Made by a program: the position numbers and the translations under genes | From: G963662605 sp963667005 | GTDB lineage: Bacteria; Bacteroidota; Ignavibacteria; Ignavibacteriales; Ignavibacteriaceae | DNA length: 64,000 nucleotides | Direction of reading: 5' to 3' | Assembly: GCA_963667005.1 (NCBI GenBank) | Contig: OY762937.1 | Span: forward strand, 930,001-994,000 | In this document: positions 44,198 through 51,863 of the stretch, piece after piece | Layout of the letters: every line of letters starts with the position of its first letter | How positions within the stretch are numbered: position 1 is the stretch's first letter | Notes under the pieces: generated by a model | What the model was told of the DNA's origin: nothing | The model's input: only the letters and a program-made list of their open reading frames with translations | Databases searched by the model: none

Positions 44198-45447
44198 TGG
44201 GTGTTGATTTTCTTATAGCATGGCGGTATATCAAGTCGCGGCACAGAATGAATTTTATCACCATAATATCATATCTGTCGACCGCCGGCATTACCATAGG
44301 TGTTGCGGCGCTTATTGTTGTGCTGTCGGTGTTTAACGGATTCGGCAGTCTGGTTACATCGTACCTTATCAGTTTGGATCCGCATATCCGCGTTGAAGCG
44401 AAATCTGAAAAAGGAATGCAAAACCTCGCGCAGCTTGAAGACATGATAAGAAAAGACAACCGGGTTCGCGGATATACACCGTATGTGTCGGGCAAAGTTT
44501 TAGTAATACATGAAGACGCAACACTTGCTGTTTCTCTCAAGGGAATTGACCCCTATGCAGCGAACAATGTTTATGATCTCGGCAGTTATATTAACAAGGG
44601 AAGTGAATCACTGCATACAATACGGCAGAGTGACGGCACGCTCGGCCTGCCGCGAACGGTTATCGGTGCTATCCTTGCGTATAATCTTGGAGTCGCTCCG
44701 GGAGATACGATAACGGTTATATCATCTGCCAACATTGATCAGATGCTCATGGTTAATGCGATGCCGCTGACGGTAAAGGCTGTCGTAGCCGGGACCTATT
44801 ACTCAAAGAGTAACGACTATGATGTTGATTTTATGCTGATGAGCTTGGATGCTGCCCAGTATTTACTCGGATATGATAACTCCATTCAGGGTTACGAAGC
44901 ACGGCTTAGCAATAAAGAAGAATCGTCAGCCGTTCAAAAAGATTTTAATTCCCATGTTAATAATGGTGATTATGTTGTTTCAACGTGGTACGACTTCCAC
45001 CGCGAACTGTTTACTGTTATGAAAATAGAGCGATGGGTCGCCTATCTTTTATTGAGCCTTATTATTGTTATTGCAGTATTTAATATTCTCGCATCACTCA
45101 CCATGTCGGTTATGGAGAAGAAGAGAGACATTGGAATATTGCGTACGATGGGTATGGAGCAGAAAAAGATCAGAAAAATCTATTTCTATCAGGGATTGAT
45201 TGTCGGACTAATTGGAACACTCGCCGGATTTGCTTTGGGGTATTTCGTTTATTGGCTTCAAATTACATATGTCATTTATCCGCTCGATCCGACACAATTC
45301 AAAATATCAGCATTACCGATCGAACTGCAATGGACGGATTTTCTTGCCGTCGGCATTGCCTCTATCGGTTTATCATTGATTGCTTCGTTTATTCCTGCCA
45401 GGCGTGCGGCAAAAGTTGATCCGCTTAAATCAATCCGCTGGGAATAA
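44197..45447 (+). CDS. LolC/LolE-type lipoprotein-releasing permease (second of two)
   Basis: A 416-residue permease of the same family as its neighbour. It starts at the ATG that shares one base with the upstream TGA (TGATG), behind AAGG, which indicates strict translational coupling. LIAWRYIKSRHRMNFITIISYLSTAGITIGVAALIVVLSVFNGFG is the classic LolC/E opening, and KKRDIGILRTMGMEQKKIRKIYFYQG the coupling-helix region toward the ATPase. The end is PARRAAKVDPLKSIRWE. Two different permeases beside each other suggest a LolC-LolE heterodimer as in proteobacteria. The membrane role is known from the family. Confidence 0.92.
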   Translation: MGVDFLIAWRYIKSRHRMNFITIISYLSTAGITIGVAALIVVLSVFNGFGSLVTSYLISLDPHIRVEAKSEKGMQNLAQLEDMIRKDNRVRGYTPYVSGKVLVIHEDATLAVSLKGIDPYAANNVYDLGSYINKGSESLHTIRQSDGTLGLPRTVIGAILAYNLGVAPGDTITVISSANIDQMLMVNAMPLTVKAVVAGTYYSKSNDYDVDFMLMSLDAAQYLLGYDNSIQGYEARLSNKEESSAVQKDFNSHVNNGDYVVSTWYDFHRELFTVMKIERWVAYLLLSLIIVIAVFNILASLTMSVMEKKRDIGILRTMGMEQKKIRKIYFYQGLIVGLIGTLAGFALGYFVYWLQITYVIYPLDPTQFKISALPIELQWTDFLAVGIASIGLSLIASFIPARRAAKVDPLKSIRWE

Positions 45448-45481
45448 GCTTTCGTTTTCCCTTCTACACGCAACCGCAAAA

Positions 45482-46858
45482 TTATTTTAGAAACAGTACT
45501 TTTTTTGACAGCATCTGTGTGCCGGCTTGTAAACGAATAACATATAAGCCTGAAGATAGCACTGTGTTGCTTTCATCCGTTCCATTCCATGTTGCCTGAT
45601 ATTCTCCGGCAGAACGTTCGCCATGAAAAAGTATTTTGCATTTTCTTCCGTTTATATCATAGACGGAAAGATCTGTGAGCGATGTGTTTTCGTTCAAAGT
45701 GTAGTGGATGGTGCAAGTCGGATTAAAAGGGTTGGGGGAAGTATATATACTGGCCGCTGACGACGGCGTCTGGCGGGGAGTCTGCTGATCTGCAATACCC
45801 GTTGTTCCATTGAAAACAGTATTGAGTTTTTTCCATATTTGATCGTTTAATAAAAATGGCACAAGCGAATTATCGGGTGCGTCACCCATGCGAATCCATA
45901 TCAAGTTCATGGACGGAACAATATTAAGAAACTGACCGTTTTTCCCCATGGCAGCAAACATATCCGCAGGTGCAGAGGGATTAAGATAGCCAGAGAATAC
46001 GAATTGAGATTGAGGAAGCATGTAAGAACTTTGTCCGTTTAGCCATGTCAAATATCCATACGAGGGATTCAGCGTTTGAGAGCTGTGTGTCATTTGTGAA
46101 AAGTAAGCCGTATCTTGTAAGATGATTTTGTTGTCCCACGCGCCCTTATTGAGAAGCAGAATACCGAACCGTGCCATATTCCGGGGCGTACTGAAGAATA
46201 CGTTGTTATATCCGGACTTGATATATAGACCATTAAATCCGGTTTTCGCGTGCAGGCGCTGATATAAAAAAATGTTGGGAGATTGTCCGGATGCTTTTTC
46301 GATAACCGAATCAAGCAGTGTATATGGCGCGGTGTGATATGCCCAGCGGGTACCGGCATCGGCTTTATATTCTAAGCAATCAGGCAATGTACAATCAGAG
46401 TCTATTACACCGTCATTTAATCCGGTAGTCATAGTTAACTGGTGTCTGATGGTTATGGCTTGTTCCTTTTCAGGCGGCGCGGATGTCCAGCCGGCTCCAA
46501 GATATTTTGATGTTGTGTCATAAATCGAGAGTTTTCCTTCCTGTTGCGCAAGTCCGATTGCAAACGAAGTGAGGGTTTTTCCCGCAGAGGCCCAATACCA
46601 TACGCTGTCCTTGGTAAATGCCCCGAAATACTTTTCGAGGACGATTTTTCCATCTTTCAACACGAGGAATGCTTTTGTGTTATTATTCTGAAGAAAGTTA
46701 TAGAGGCTGTCGATGTACTGCGTGTGCCATTTAAGTTGTTCGGGCGATATCGTTTCCCACGCATCGCCCGAAACAGGAGGAAAATAAAGAGTTTGTGCAC
46801 CCGTTATAGTGCCAAAGATAAATAGAGCCGCAATTGTGCAAAGTATAAAACGTTTCAT
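45482..46858 (-). CDS. T9SS-targeted serine hydrolase (beta-lactamase/esterase fold)
   Basis: A 458-residue secreted protein. The signal peptide is followed by a penicillin-binding/class C beta-lactamase-like hydrolase domain. The nucleophile motif SxxK is SAGK in WYWASAGKTLTSFAIG. The usual YxN is replaced by YHT in WAYHTAPYTLLDSVIEKASG. The last 80 residues are a T9SS sorting domain (TSPNPFNPTCTIHY, LSVYDINGRKCKIL, LSSGLYVIRL, KKVLFLK). The enzyme is therefore probably exported to the cell surface as an esterase or amidase rather than a periplasmic lactamase. The substrate is unknown. It converges with the LolC/E genes. Confidence 0.9.
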   Translation of the reverse strand: MKRFILCTIAALFIFGTITGAQTLYFPPVSGDAWETISPEQLKWHTQYIDSLYNFLQNNNTKAFLVLKDGKIVLEKYFGAFTKDSVWYWASAGKTLTSFAIGLAQQEGKLSIYDTTSKYLGAGWTSAPPEKEQAITIRHQLTMTTGLNDGVIDSDCTLPDCLEYKADAGTRWAYHTAPYTLLDSVIEKASGQSPNIFLYQRLHAKTGFNGLYIKSGYNNVFFSTPRNMARFGILLLNKGAWDNKIILQDTAYFSQMTHSSQTLNPSYGYLTWLNGQSSYMLPQSQFVFSGYLNPSAPADMFAAMGKNGQFLNIVPSMNLIWIRMGDAPDNSLVPFLLNDQIWKKLNTVFNGTTGIADQQTPRQTPSSAASIYTSPNPFNPTCTIHYTLNENTSLTDLSVYDINGRKCKILFHGERSAGEYQATWNGTDESNTVLSSGLYVIRLQAGTQMLSKKVLFLK

Positions 46859-46935
46859 ATAACCCGGATTAAAGATTATTTTTTAGACACTATCGGATTG
46901 TCTGACGTTTAATGCCAATTGTGCATAGTCTTTTT

Positions 46936-47178
46936 TTAATGACCCAGTCCGCCTATGGCAGCTACAATAGAACCGATAACCAGAAACCACAACACGATGC
47001 CGATAATCATCATGATAAGAGCGGCTTTAGCCCAGTTTGCTTTTGATGGTGGGGTGTTGCTTCCGAAAGCCCAGACGAGCAGCATAATAAAACCAACGAG
47101 AGGAATGGCGGTAAGAATAAGAGTAATTATCCATTCTCCAATACCAATTACTTTTTCCTGAGTATTGTTAGAATCCAT
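46936..47178 (-). CDS. Small two-helix membrane protein
   Basis: An 80-residue inner-membrane protein. It opens with IGIGEWIITLILTAIPLVGFIMLLVWAFG, then the loop SNTPPSKANWAKAALI and a second long helix (MMIIGIVLWFLVIGSIVAAI). The pattern GEWI...IPLVG.IMLLVWAFG...SK.N is widespread in small uncharacterised proteins of Firmicutes and Bacteroidota. GGAGAGAAG lies six bases before its ATG. It is on the same strand as the neighbours on both sides. Function is not known. Confidence 0.85.
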   Translation of the reverse strand: MDSNNTQEKVIGIGEWIITLILTAIPLVGFIMLLVWAFGSNTPPSKANWAKAALIMMIIGIVLWFLVIGSIVAAIGGLGH

Positions 47179-47207
47179 GAACTTCTCTCCTTAACTGTTT
47201 ATTGATG

Positions 47208-48173
47208 TTATAAGATGCCGATTGTAAAAACAACCGCATTGTCATCATAATCATTAAACGTATGAATGTAGTCAATTTGTAAAAGTATCTGGAAAGAGTA
47301 CGTGCGCAGCAACCGCAGTCCGGCATGCAGTCCAAGCTCTATACCATCCTCCCTTTTATTCTCCTGAATGGAATGACCATAGGAGTCGAATATAGTGGGG
47401 TTATTGTGACTGACAGAATGGAATCCGAGCGAGGCACCTACTTGCGGGCAAACGTCGGTGCGGGTTAGCAGATAGTCGCCATACACATTGATCGCAAAAC
47501 CGTCACGGATTCCGGCAAGTAAACCGGCGGCGTAATCTTCACCGATCTCGTATCCCCAGCGAAAATCAAAAACAAATACTTTCGCAAAGTCGTTGTCGTA
47601 TCCCGACGTCGGATATAAATAACCAAAAGACGCACCTAAATTTTTAGACGTACCCCGGCGAAGAGGTTTATCGGTTTCAACACCGGTAATGGTTCCGACT
47701 TCAACATTTTGATTGACCGACTTATTCTCAGAAGCACTCTTGGCTACGCGTTTCATAACAAATTCAAGGTCTTCGATATTTTTTGCCGTAACCTGATCTA
47801 CAATAATATTCTTTGCGGCAGCAACATCGGTAACAAAATACTGCACGATAATTTTTTCACCCAGCGCGGCAAGATTGCAGCTGACTACCTGCTGAGCCTG
47901 AAGTTCTTTGCCGATTTGGACAAGTGTTCCAATATTCGTAGTATAATCTTTCCCCGCGAGATATTTTACAATTCTTTCCGGAATAGCCACGTTGGTTGCC
48001 CGCTTGCTCATCTCGACTCGCAAAATGGATTCCGCAGTTTTCACAAAATTGGTATCAATGCCGGTGGAGGTAAAGGGGAGAACCGCAATTGAGCGTTCCG
48101 ATTCTTGAGCGTGCAAGTTGAGTGTAAGAATGATGAGAAACGAAAAAATTTGAAAGCTGCGAAAATGCCTCAT
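47208..48173 (-). CDS. Secreted protein with TolB/CsgG-like N-domain and beta-barrel-like C-domain
   Basis: A 321-residue exported protein with a signal peptide ending in LHAQ. The first mature domain (RSIAVLPFTSTGIDTNFVKTAE, later VSCNLAALGEKIIVQYFVTDVAA) looks like the TolB N-terminal/CsgG-type alpha-beta domain that senses or binds outer-membrane partners. From about residue 175 the pattern changes to aromatic beta strands (NLGASFGYLYPTSG, YAAGLLAGIRDGFAINVYGDYLL, LHAGLRLLRTYSFQILLQIDYIHTF), like an outer-membrane barrel. The domain pair suggests a surface or periplasmic complex. No known family is certain. Confidence 0.72.
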   Translation of the reverse strand: MRHFRSFQIFSFLIILTLNLHAQESERSIAVLPFTSTGIDTNFVKTAESILRVEMSKRATNVAIPERIVKYLAGKDYTTNIGTLVQIGKELQAQQVVSCNLAALGEKIIVQYFVTDVAAAKNIIVDQVTAKNIEDLEFVMKRVAKSASENKSVNQNVEVGTITGVETDKPLRRGTSKNLGASFGYLYPTSGYDNDFAKVFVFDFRWGYEIGEDYAAGLLAGIRDGFAINVYGDYLLTRTDVCPQVGASLGFHSVSHNNPTIFDSYGHSIQENKREDGIELGLHAGLRLLRTYSFQILLQIDYIHTFNDYDDNAVVFTIGIL

Positions 48174-48289
48174 ATATCAGCCTTTATTTAAGTGTTACTA
48201 CAAATACATTCGTTTTACCAAAGAGCGCGTAAGCCAGTTCCGATTGTTTGATTCTGGTAAAATACAAAAAGTAGAATAAAAGAAAAACG

Positions 48290-48841
48290 CTATTCGGAGA
48301 ACGCGTACCGTAATTGAGCAAAAAGGGCAAAATATGAAGGGTTTGTATCGGAAAATGTCAGCCCGTATCCACCCCCAACACCGAGAAACAAGCCGCCTGC
48401 TGCTGCGTGATATACATTTACCCGCAAAGCAGCTGTAACATCCACACCGTAAGACCAGACGTTTACATCGCTGTATGTTTTATCTTTAAGTGCAAGTGCA
48501 CCTCCGCCGAATTCCATGGTTATCTGGGATGTAAACGGCTGTGTCTCTATCATTTCAAGACCATAGCCGTAAAGAGCCGGTGAATAACTGTTGGAATTTA
48601 CAGAAGGAAAGATCGCGTTAAAATCTTTCATGAGCATGACGTGCGGACGAAAAGTAAGAGCACTGAGCGCGGGAATACTTACATCAACTGAAGGATTGAG
48701 GATGAACCCGTTGGTTGCAGGGCTGTTACCGGAAAACGACGACTCGCCGACCGAAAGGGAAACGGCCTTGACGCTCATCTGGCTAAACACCGGTACAGAG
48801 AAAAGCATGGTACATAGTAACGCGATAAAACCCGCTCTCAT
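48290..48841 (-). CDS. Small outer-membrane protein-like secreted protein
   Basis: A 183-residue product from the ATG at 48841, which has AAGGAG directly upstream; the longer frame to 48973 overlaps the deaminase gene and is not likely. A signal peptide (FIALLCTMLFSVPVFSQ) is followed by beta-rich sequence with glycine and aromatic residues (ALYGYGLEM, TMEFGGGALAL, GGLFLGVGGGYGLTF), ending YFALFAQLRYAFSE. The closing aromatic strand suits an outer-membrane barrel of about eight strands. It starts 25 bases after the deaminase stop. Function is unknown. Confidence 0.75.
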   Translation of the reverse strand: MRAGFIALLCTMLFSVPVFSQMSVKAVSLSVGESSFSGNSPATNGFILNPSVDVSIPALSALTFRPHVMLMKDFNAIFPSVNSNSYSPALYGYGLEMIETQPFTSQITMEFGGGALALKDKTYSDVNVWSYGVDVTAALRVNVYHAAAGGLFLGVGGGYGLTFSDTNPSYFALFAQLRYAFSE

Positions 48842-48866
48842 AATATCTCCTTTCCCCTGATATGGC

Positions 48867-49313
48867 TTATGATGGTTCGCCGATATCTTCGTTCCACAAC
48901 TCCGGCTTATCATGGATGAATTGTTCCATAAGGCCGATGCATTCTTTGCTGTCAACAACCTCAATTTGCACACCGCGGGATTTTAAAAGTTCTTCTTCAC
49001 CGAGGAACGTTTTGTTCTCTCCGATGATAACGCGGGGAATATTATATAATAAGATAGCTCCCGAGCACATGGAACAGGGTGACAATGTTGTGTACAGAGT
49101 ACATTCGCGGTATACCGATGCCGGCTGTCTGCCCGCATTTTCGAATGCATCCATTTCACCGTGTAATATCGGACTGCCGCTTTGTACCCGGCGGTTATGT
49201 CCGCGGCCGATGATCTTTCCATTGTGAACAATTACAGAACCGATTGGAATGCCTCCCTCGGCTAAACCTTTTTCGGCTTCTTCAATTGCGGCTTTCATAA
49301 ATTCGTCTATCAT
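48867..49313 (-). CDS. Cytosine deaminase, yeast FCY1-like (CDA fold)
   Basis: A 148-residue zinc deaminase. The metal and catalytic set is His51, Glu53 (HGEMDAFENAGR), Cys80 and Cys83 (LSPCSMCSGA), each 11 residues before the yeast FCY1 counterparts (His62, Glu64, Cys91, Cys94). Flanking phrases also match FCY1: GGIPIGSVIVHNG, RGHNRRVQSGSP, TLYTTLSPC and the end QFIHDKPELWNEDIGE. This points to free cytosine to uracil deamination rather than tRNA adenosine or guanine deamination. It lies at the end of the cyclase-YidD-TPR-ACT operon with a 17-base gap after the ACT gene. Substrate identity is inference from similarity. Confidence 0.85.
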   Translation of the reverse strand: MIDEFMKAAIEEAEKGLAEGGIPIGSVIVHNGKIIGRGHNRRVQSGSPILHGEMDAFENAGRQPASVYRECTLYTTLSPCSMCSGAILLYNIPRVIIGENKTFLGEEELLKSRGVQIEVVDSKECIGLMEQFIHDKPELWNEDIGEPS

Positions 49314-49330
49314 GGAGTGCTCCTTTTCAA

Positions 49331-49756
49331 CTATATTCTGTGCATGTACATGAACACGCTCTCATGCTGTAAGTAGATTTTAATTTTCATCTGAATTGCA
49401 AGTTTACTGAGTTCTTCTTGCAAGTCTTTAAATGTGATATCAAGGTTCGTCAGATCAATCAGCATGATCATGGTAAAAAATCCCTGCATGATCTTCTGGG
49501 AGACATCCTGAATGTCGCAATTATGTTGCCCGAGCAAGGTAGAGATGCTGCTGACAACACCCGGATGATTTGCTCCGAATGATGTAAGTATCGCGCGGTC
49601 TCCGGCTTTTTCGTTGTTCTCAGAGGGAATAGTCAATTGCTCACCTTGCAGCTTGCTTTCTACATATTCCTGGATGGCGGAAGGCGAAAGTTTATCTCCC
49701 AGCACCTCCATGGCTTCCAAAGTTAGTTGTCGTATTGTTTCTTCAGAAACGGTCAC
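49331..49756 (-). CDS. ACT-domain regulatory protein
   Basis: A 141-residue soluble protein. Residues 1-50 form a helical, charged lead-in; residues 52-135 are an ACT domain (RAILTSFGANHPGVVSSISTLLGQHNCDIQDVSQKIMQGFFTMIMLIDL) of the glycine-cleavage-repressor/UPF0237 type. ACT domains bind amino acids or other small metabolites and usually control an enzyme or regulator. The ATG overlaps the stop of the upstream TPR gene by four bases (ATGA), and the deaminase follows. The ligand is unknown. Confidence 0.9.
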   Translation of the reverse strand: MTVSEETIRQLTLEAMEVLGDKLSPSAIQEYVESKLQGEQLTIPSENNEKAGDRAILTSFGANHPGVVSSISTLLGQHNCDIQDVSQKIMQGFFTMIMLIDLTNLDITFKDLQEELSKLAIQMKIKIYLQHESVFMYMHRI

Positions 49757-50583
49757 GGCTTAGCTCCTATAAATTCATCCTGTAAATATCGTAAAGCATC
49801 CTGAAATATTAGAGTATTTTTTTCATTAGTGAATTTTTCGGTGTTTTCAATGCTTCCGGTATAAAACCGGAGCCAAAGCAGGTCTCCGATAAGCAGGGCG
49901 TCTCCGACTCTATCGGCAATTGCGGCATCAATGGTCAGGTATCCCCACAAAACATTCCAGCCGAGAGAAAGAAGCCCGTTCCAAACATGCCCGGTTATCA
50001 TTTGTCCCGACCCGGGAACAATTGCTGAAAGGATTTTTAATGTCGTTACCGAATATTGTTTATTATCCGTTTGCAGACAGAATTGCCGGAGATTTTGTGC
50101 GGAATCTACTAAAGCAAATTCATCAGCCGCCTTGGTCCATTCATTGCTGAACATATGGATCCATCCCCGCCAATAGTGAATTTCAGAACTTCCTGATGTT
50201 TGAAGAGTATCTTTCTCCATGCCGTTCAGAATATTTGAGGCTGAAGAGAATGTCCGGTTGAGTATATGCAGTTTAACCAACTCAATTTTCATCTCGTGTA
50301 TGGCGGTTGGATTCTTTGCATATCTTAGTGAAGCTCCCGCGTAGTTGATTGCTTCTTTGAATTTAACGCCTCTTCGATAACAAGCCGCAATGTTTTTGTT
50401 CGCCTCAAACACATACTGGTGGTTTGTGTCGAAACATAGCAGCCGTTCATACTCAGTTACAGCGTCATACAGCCGCCCCTGAGTTTGGAGTTCACCCGCG
50501 ATTGTAAATTGCTGATTCAATACTGATGCATCCTGTGCAATGATGCTTATGCTGAGAAGAAGAAAGACAATAACTTTTTTCAT
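49753..50583 (-). CDS. Exported TPR protein with glycine-rich membrane segment (paralogue of next gene)
   Basis: A 276-residue protein with a short signal peptide (VIVFLLLSISIIAQ). TPR-like helices occupy about residues 25-165 (GELQTQGRLYDAVTEYERLL, ACYRRGVKFKEAINYA). A hydrophobic segment with the P-G-x-G-x-x-x-x-G pattern follows (LSAIVPGSGQMITGHVWNGLLSLGWNVLWGY). That pattern is shared with the neighbouring paralogue and with TM2/DUF5683-type small membrane domains. Four-base overlaps on both sides bind it into the operon. The function is unknown; a scaffold at the inner membrane is possible. Confidence 0.75.
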   Translation of the reverse strand: MKKVIVFLLLSISIIAQDASVLNQQFTIAGELQTQGRLYDAVTEYERLLCFDTNHQYVFEANKNIAACYRRGVKFKEAINYAGASLRYAKNPTAIHEMKIELVKLHILNRTFSSASNILNGMEKDTLQTSGSSEIHYWRGWIHMFSNEWTKAADEFALVDSAQNLRQFCLQTDNKQYSVTTLKILSAIVPGSGQMITGHVWNGLLSLGWNVLWGYLTIDAAIADRVGDALLIGDLLWLRFYTGSIENTEKFTNEKNTLIFQDALRYLQDEFIGAKP

Positions 50584-51428
50584 CGTATATCTCCAATTCC
50601 TCCGCCGTTCAGGAAGCAGTTGCGCTTGGTGATGAATGAATCGAAGTTAAGCTGCAGATTGAGCAAGTATTGAGCATTGTATATTTGTGCCGATGCCGCT
50701 GAGCCGTAAATGTTGGCGCCGTAGTATAAGCCGGCGAGTGATGTAAAAATATATGCTTTTGCAGTGTGATGATGCTGGATGTTATATATGGATAAATAGG
50801 CGAACAAACCTGTCGAAACAAACGCCATAACTCCATCACCATAATTTCCCGTGTAAATCTTACCTGCCCCCGGTATAATTGCAGAGAGGAGTGCCGCGGT
50901 AACAGGACTCTTTTTAGCAGTATTCAACAATTCCTGCCGGTAGTAAGAAATGCTGTCTTGATCTTTCGGAATAAAAAGCTTAAGTGCATCTTTGTCGTCG
51001 GGCTTTGTTAGCCTTTCTCTCCAGCTTACCGCATGATACAGAGGGTGGATAAAATGGGAAGTAAAAGCAGTTAACCCTTTGCGCTGTTCATAGTCAGATA
51101 TAATTTGTGTGTAGCGCCCGTTTTTGAATAAATACCTATACCGGGCTGCTGTGCCTGAGGCGGCCAAATTACCTCTTGTAACTTTTGCCAGATATATATC
51201 GGATAATTCAATCGTATCGAGCTCTAAATAGCATTTTGCGAGACGCAGATTAATTGTGTCGTTGATTTTATCCGGAGGCAGAGCCAGGAACTGTTCAGAC
51301 GCTCTCAGAAAATCACGTTTTGCAAATAGATAATTTGCAAACTTCTCAATTTCCATTGATGAGTGCAACGGCTGCTGGGCAAATCCGCTGAAACAGAATA
51401 ACAGGAGGAGAATGACTTTTTGTTTCAC
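50580..51428 (-). CDS. Exported TPR protein with glycine-rich membrane segment
   Basis: A 282-residue protein with signal peptide (VILLLLFCFSGFAQ), a TPR-like region (ANYLFAKRDFLRASEQFLAL, RLAKCYLELDTIELSDIYLAK) and the membrane motif LLSAIIPGAGKIYTGNYGDGVMAFVSTGLFAYLSIY followed by two further helices. The motif and the domain order match the next gene, so these are divergent paralogues. The start overlaps the end of the exported YidD-like gene by four bases. P-G-x-G-x-x-Y-x-G segments occur in TM2 and DUF5683 membrane proteins. Role not known. Confidence 0.75.
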   Translation of the reverse strand: MKQKVILLLLFCFSGFAQQPLHSSMEIEKFANYLFAKRDFLRASEQFLALPPDKINDTINLRLAKCYLELDTIELSDIYLAKVTRGNLAASGTAARYRYLFKNGRYTQIISDYEQRKGLTAFTSHFIHPLYHAVSWRERLTKPDDKDALKLFIPKDQDSISYYRQELLNTAKKSPVTAALLSAIIPGAGKIYTGNYGDGVMAFVSTGLFAYLSIYNIQHHHTAKAYIFTSLAGLYYGANIYGSAASAQIYNAQYLLNLQLNFDSFITKRNCFLNGGGIGDIR

Positions 51429-51856
51429 TTCTGCTGTCCAATGATGATGAGAGAATCATGAAGCCGGTAGTTGCACGCGGGATCAACGAAACGATTACGT
51501 TTTACGTCAAGTGAGTAGTGCAGGCTCCTGTCCAGTGTGTTTGAATCTCTTGTGAATCGGTCGACAAACATTAGCGTGCCCTGAATAAAATTTGTCTGTC
51601 TGCAGGCGTCAACAAAAAATGCGGAACAGGTCGGCGTAAAAGCACACCGGTCTCCATCAACATCCGAAATGAAGATATGATACGGTACAACAATAAGATT
51701 GGATAATGACCAGTCAACATGAGATGTCCCGTGCGGTGTTGTTACTGAAGTAACATACTGTGATTGCACTTCGCCCCAATGGGACAGCTTTGTCTGTGCC
51801 GAAAGAGACGGGATAAAGATAATAAGCGTGAGGATAATAGGAAGACGATATAGCAT
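51425..51856 (-). CDS. YidD-like Cys-rich protein with its own signal peptide
   Basis: A 143-residue product from the ATG at 51856, seven bases after the cyclase stop; the longer frame to 51964 lies inside the cyclase gene. A signal peptide is visible (residues 1-21, ending in SLSAQ). Residues 57-103 follow the YidD consensus: YHIFISDVDGDRCAFTPTCSAFFVDACRQ, with Cys71, Cys77 and Cys85, then a helix with FVDRFTRD. YidD in E. coli is a small cytosolic, membrane-associated factor that helps YidC insertion. This copy is routed to the periplasm, with an extra Cys128. It is unlikely to be the canonical YidD. It is coupled by four bases to a TPR protein gene. Confidence 0.7.
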   Translation of the reverse strand: MLYRLPIILTLIIFIPSLSAQTKLSHWGEVQSQYVTSVTTPHGTSHVDWSLSNLIVVPYHIFISDVDGDRCAFTPTCSAFFVDACRQTNFIQGTLMFVDRFTRDSNTLDRSLHYSLDVKRNRFVDPACNYRLHDSLIIIGQQK

Positions 51857-51863
51857 AATAAAA

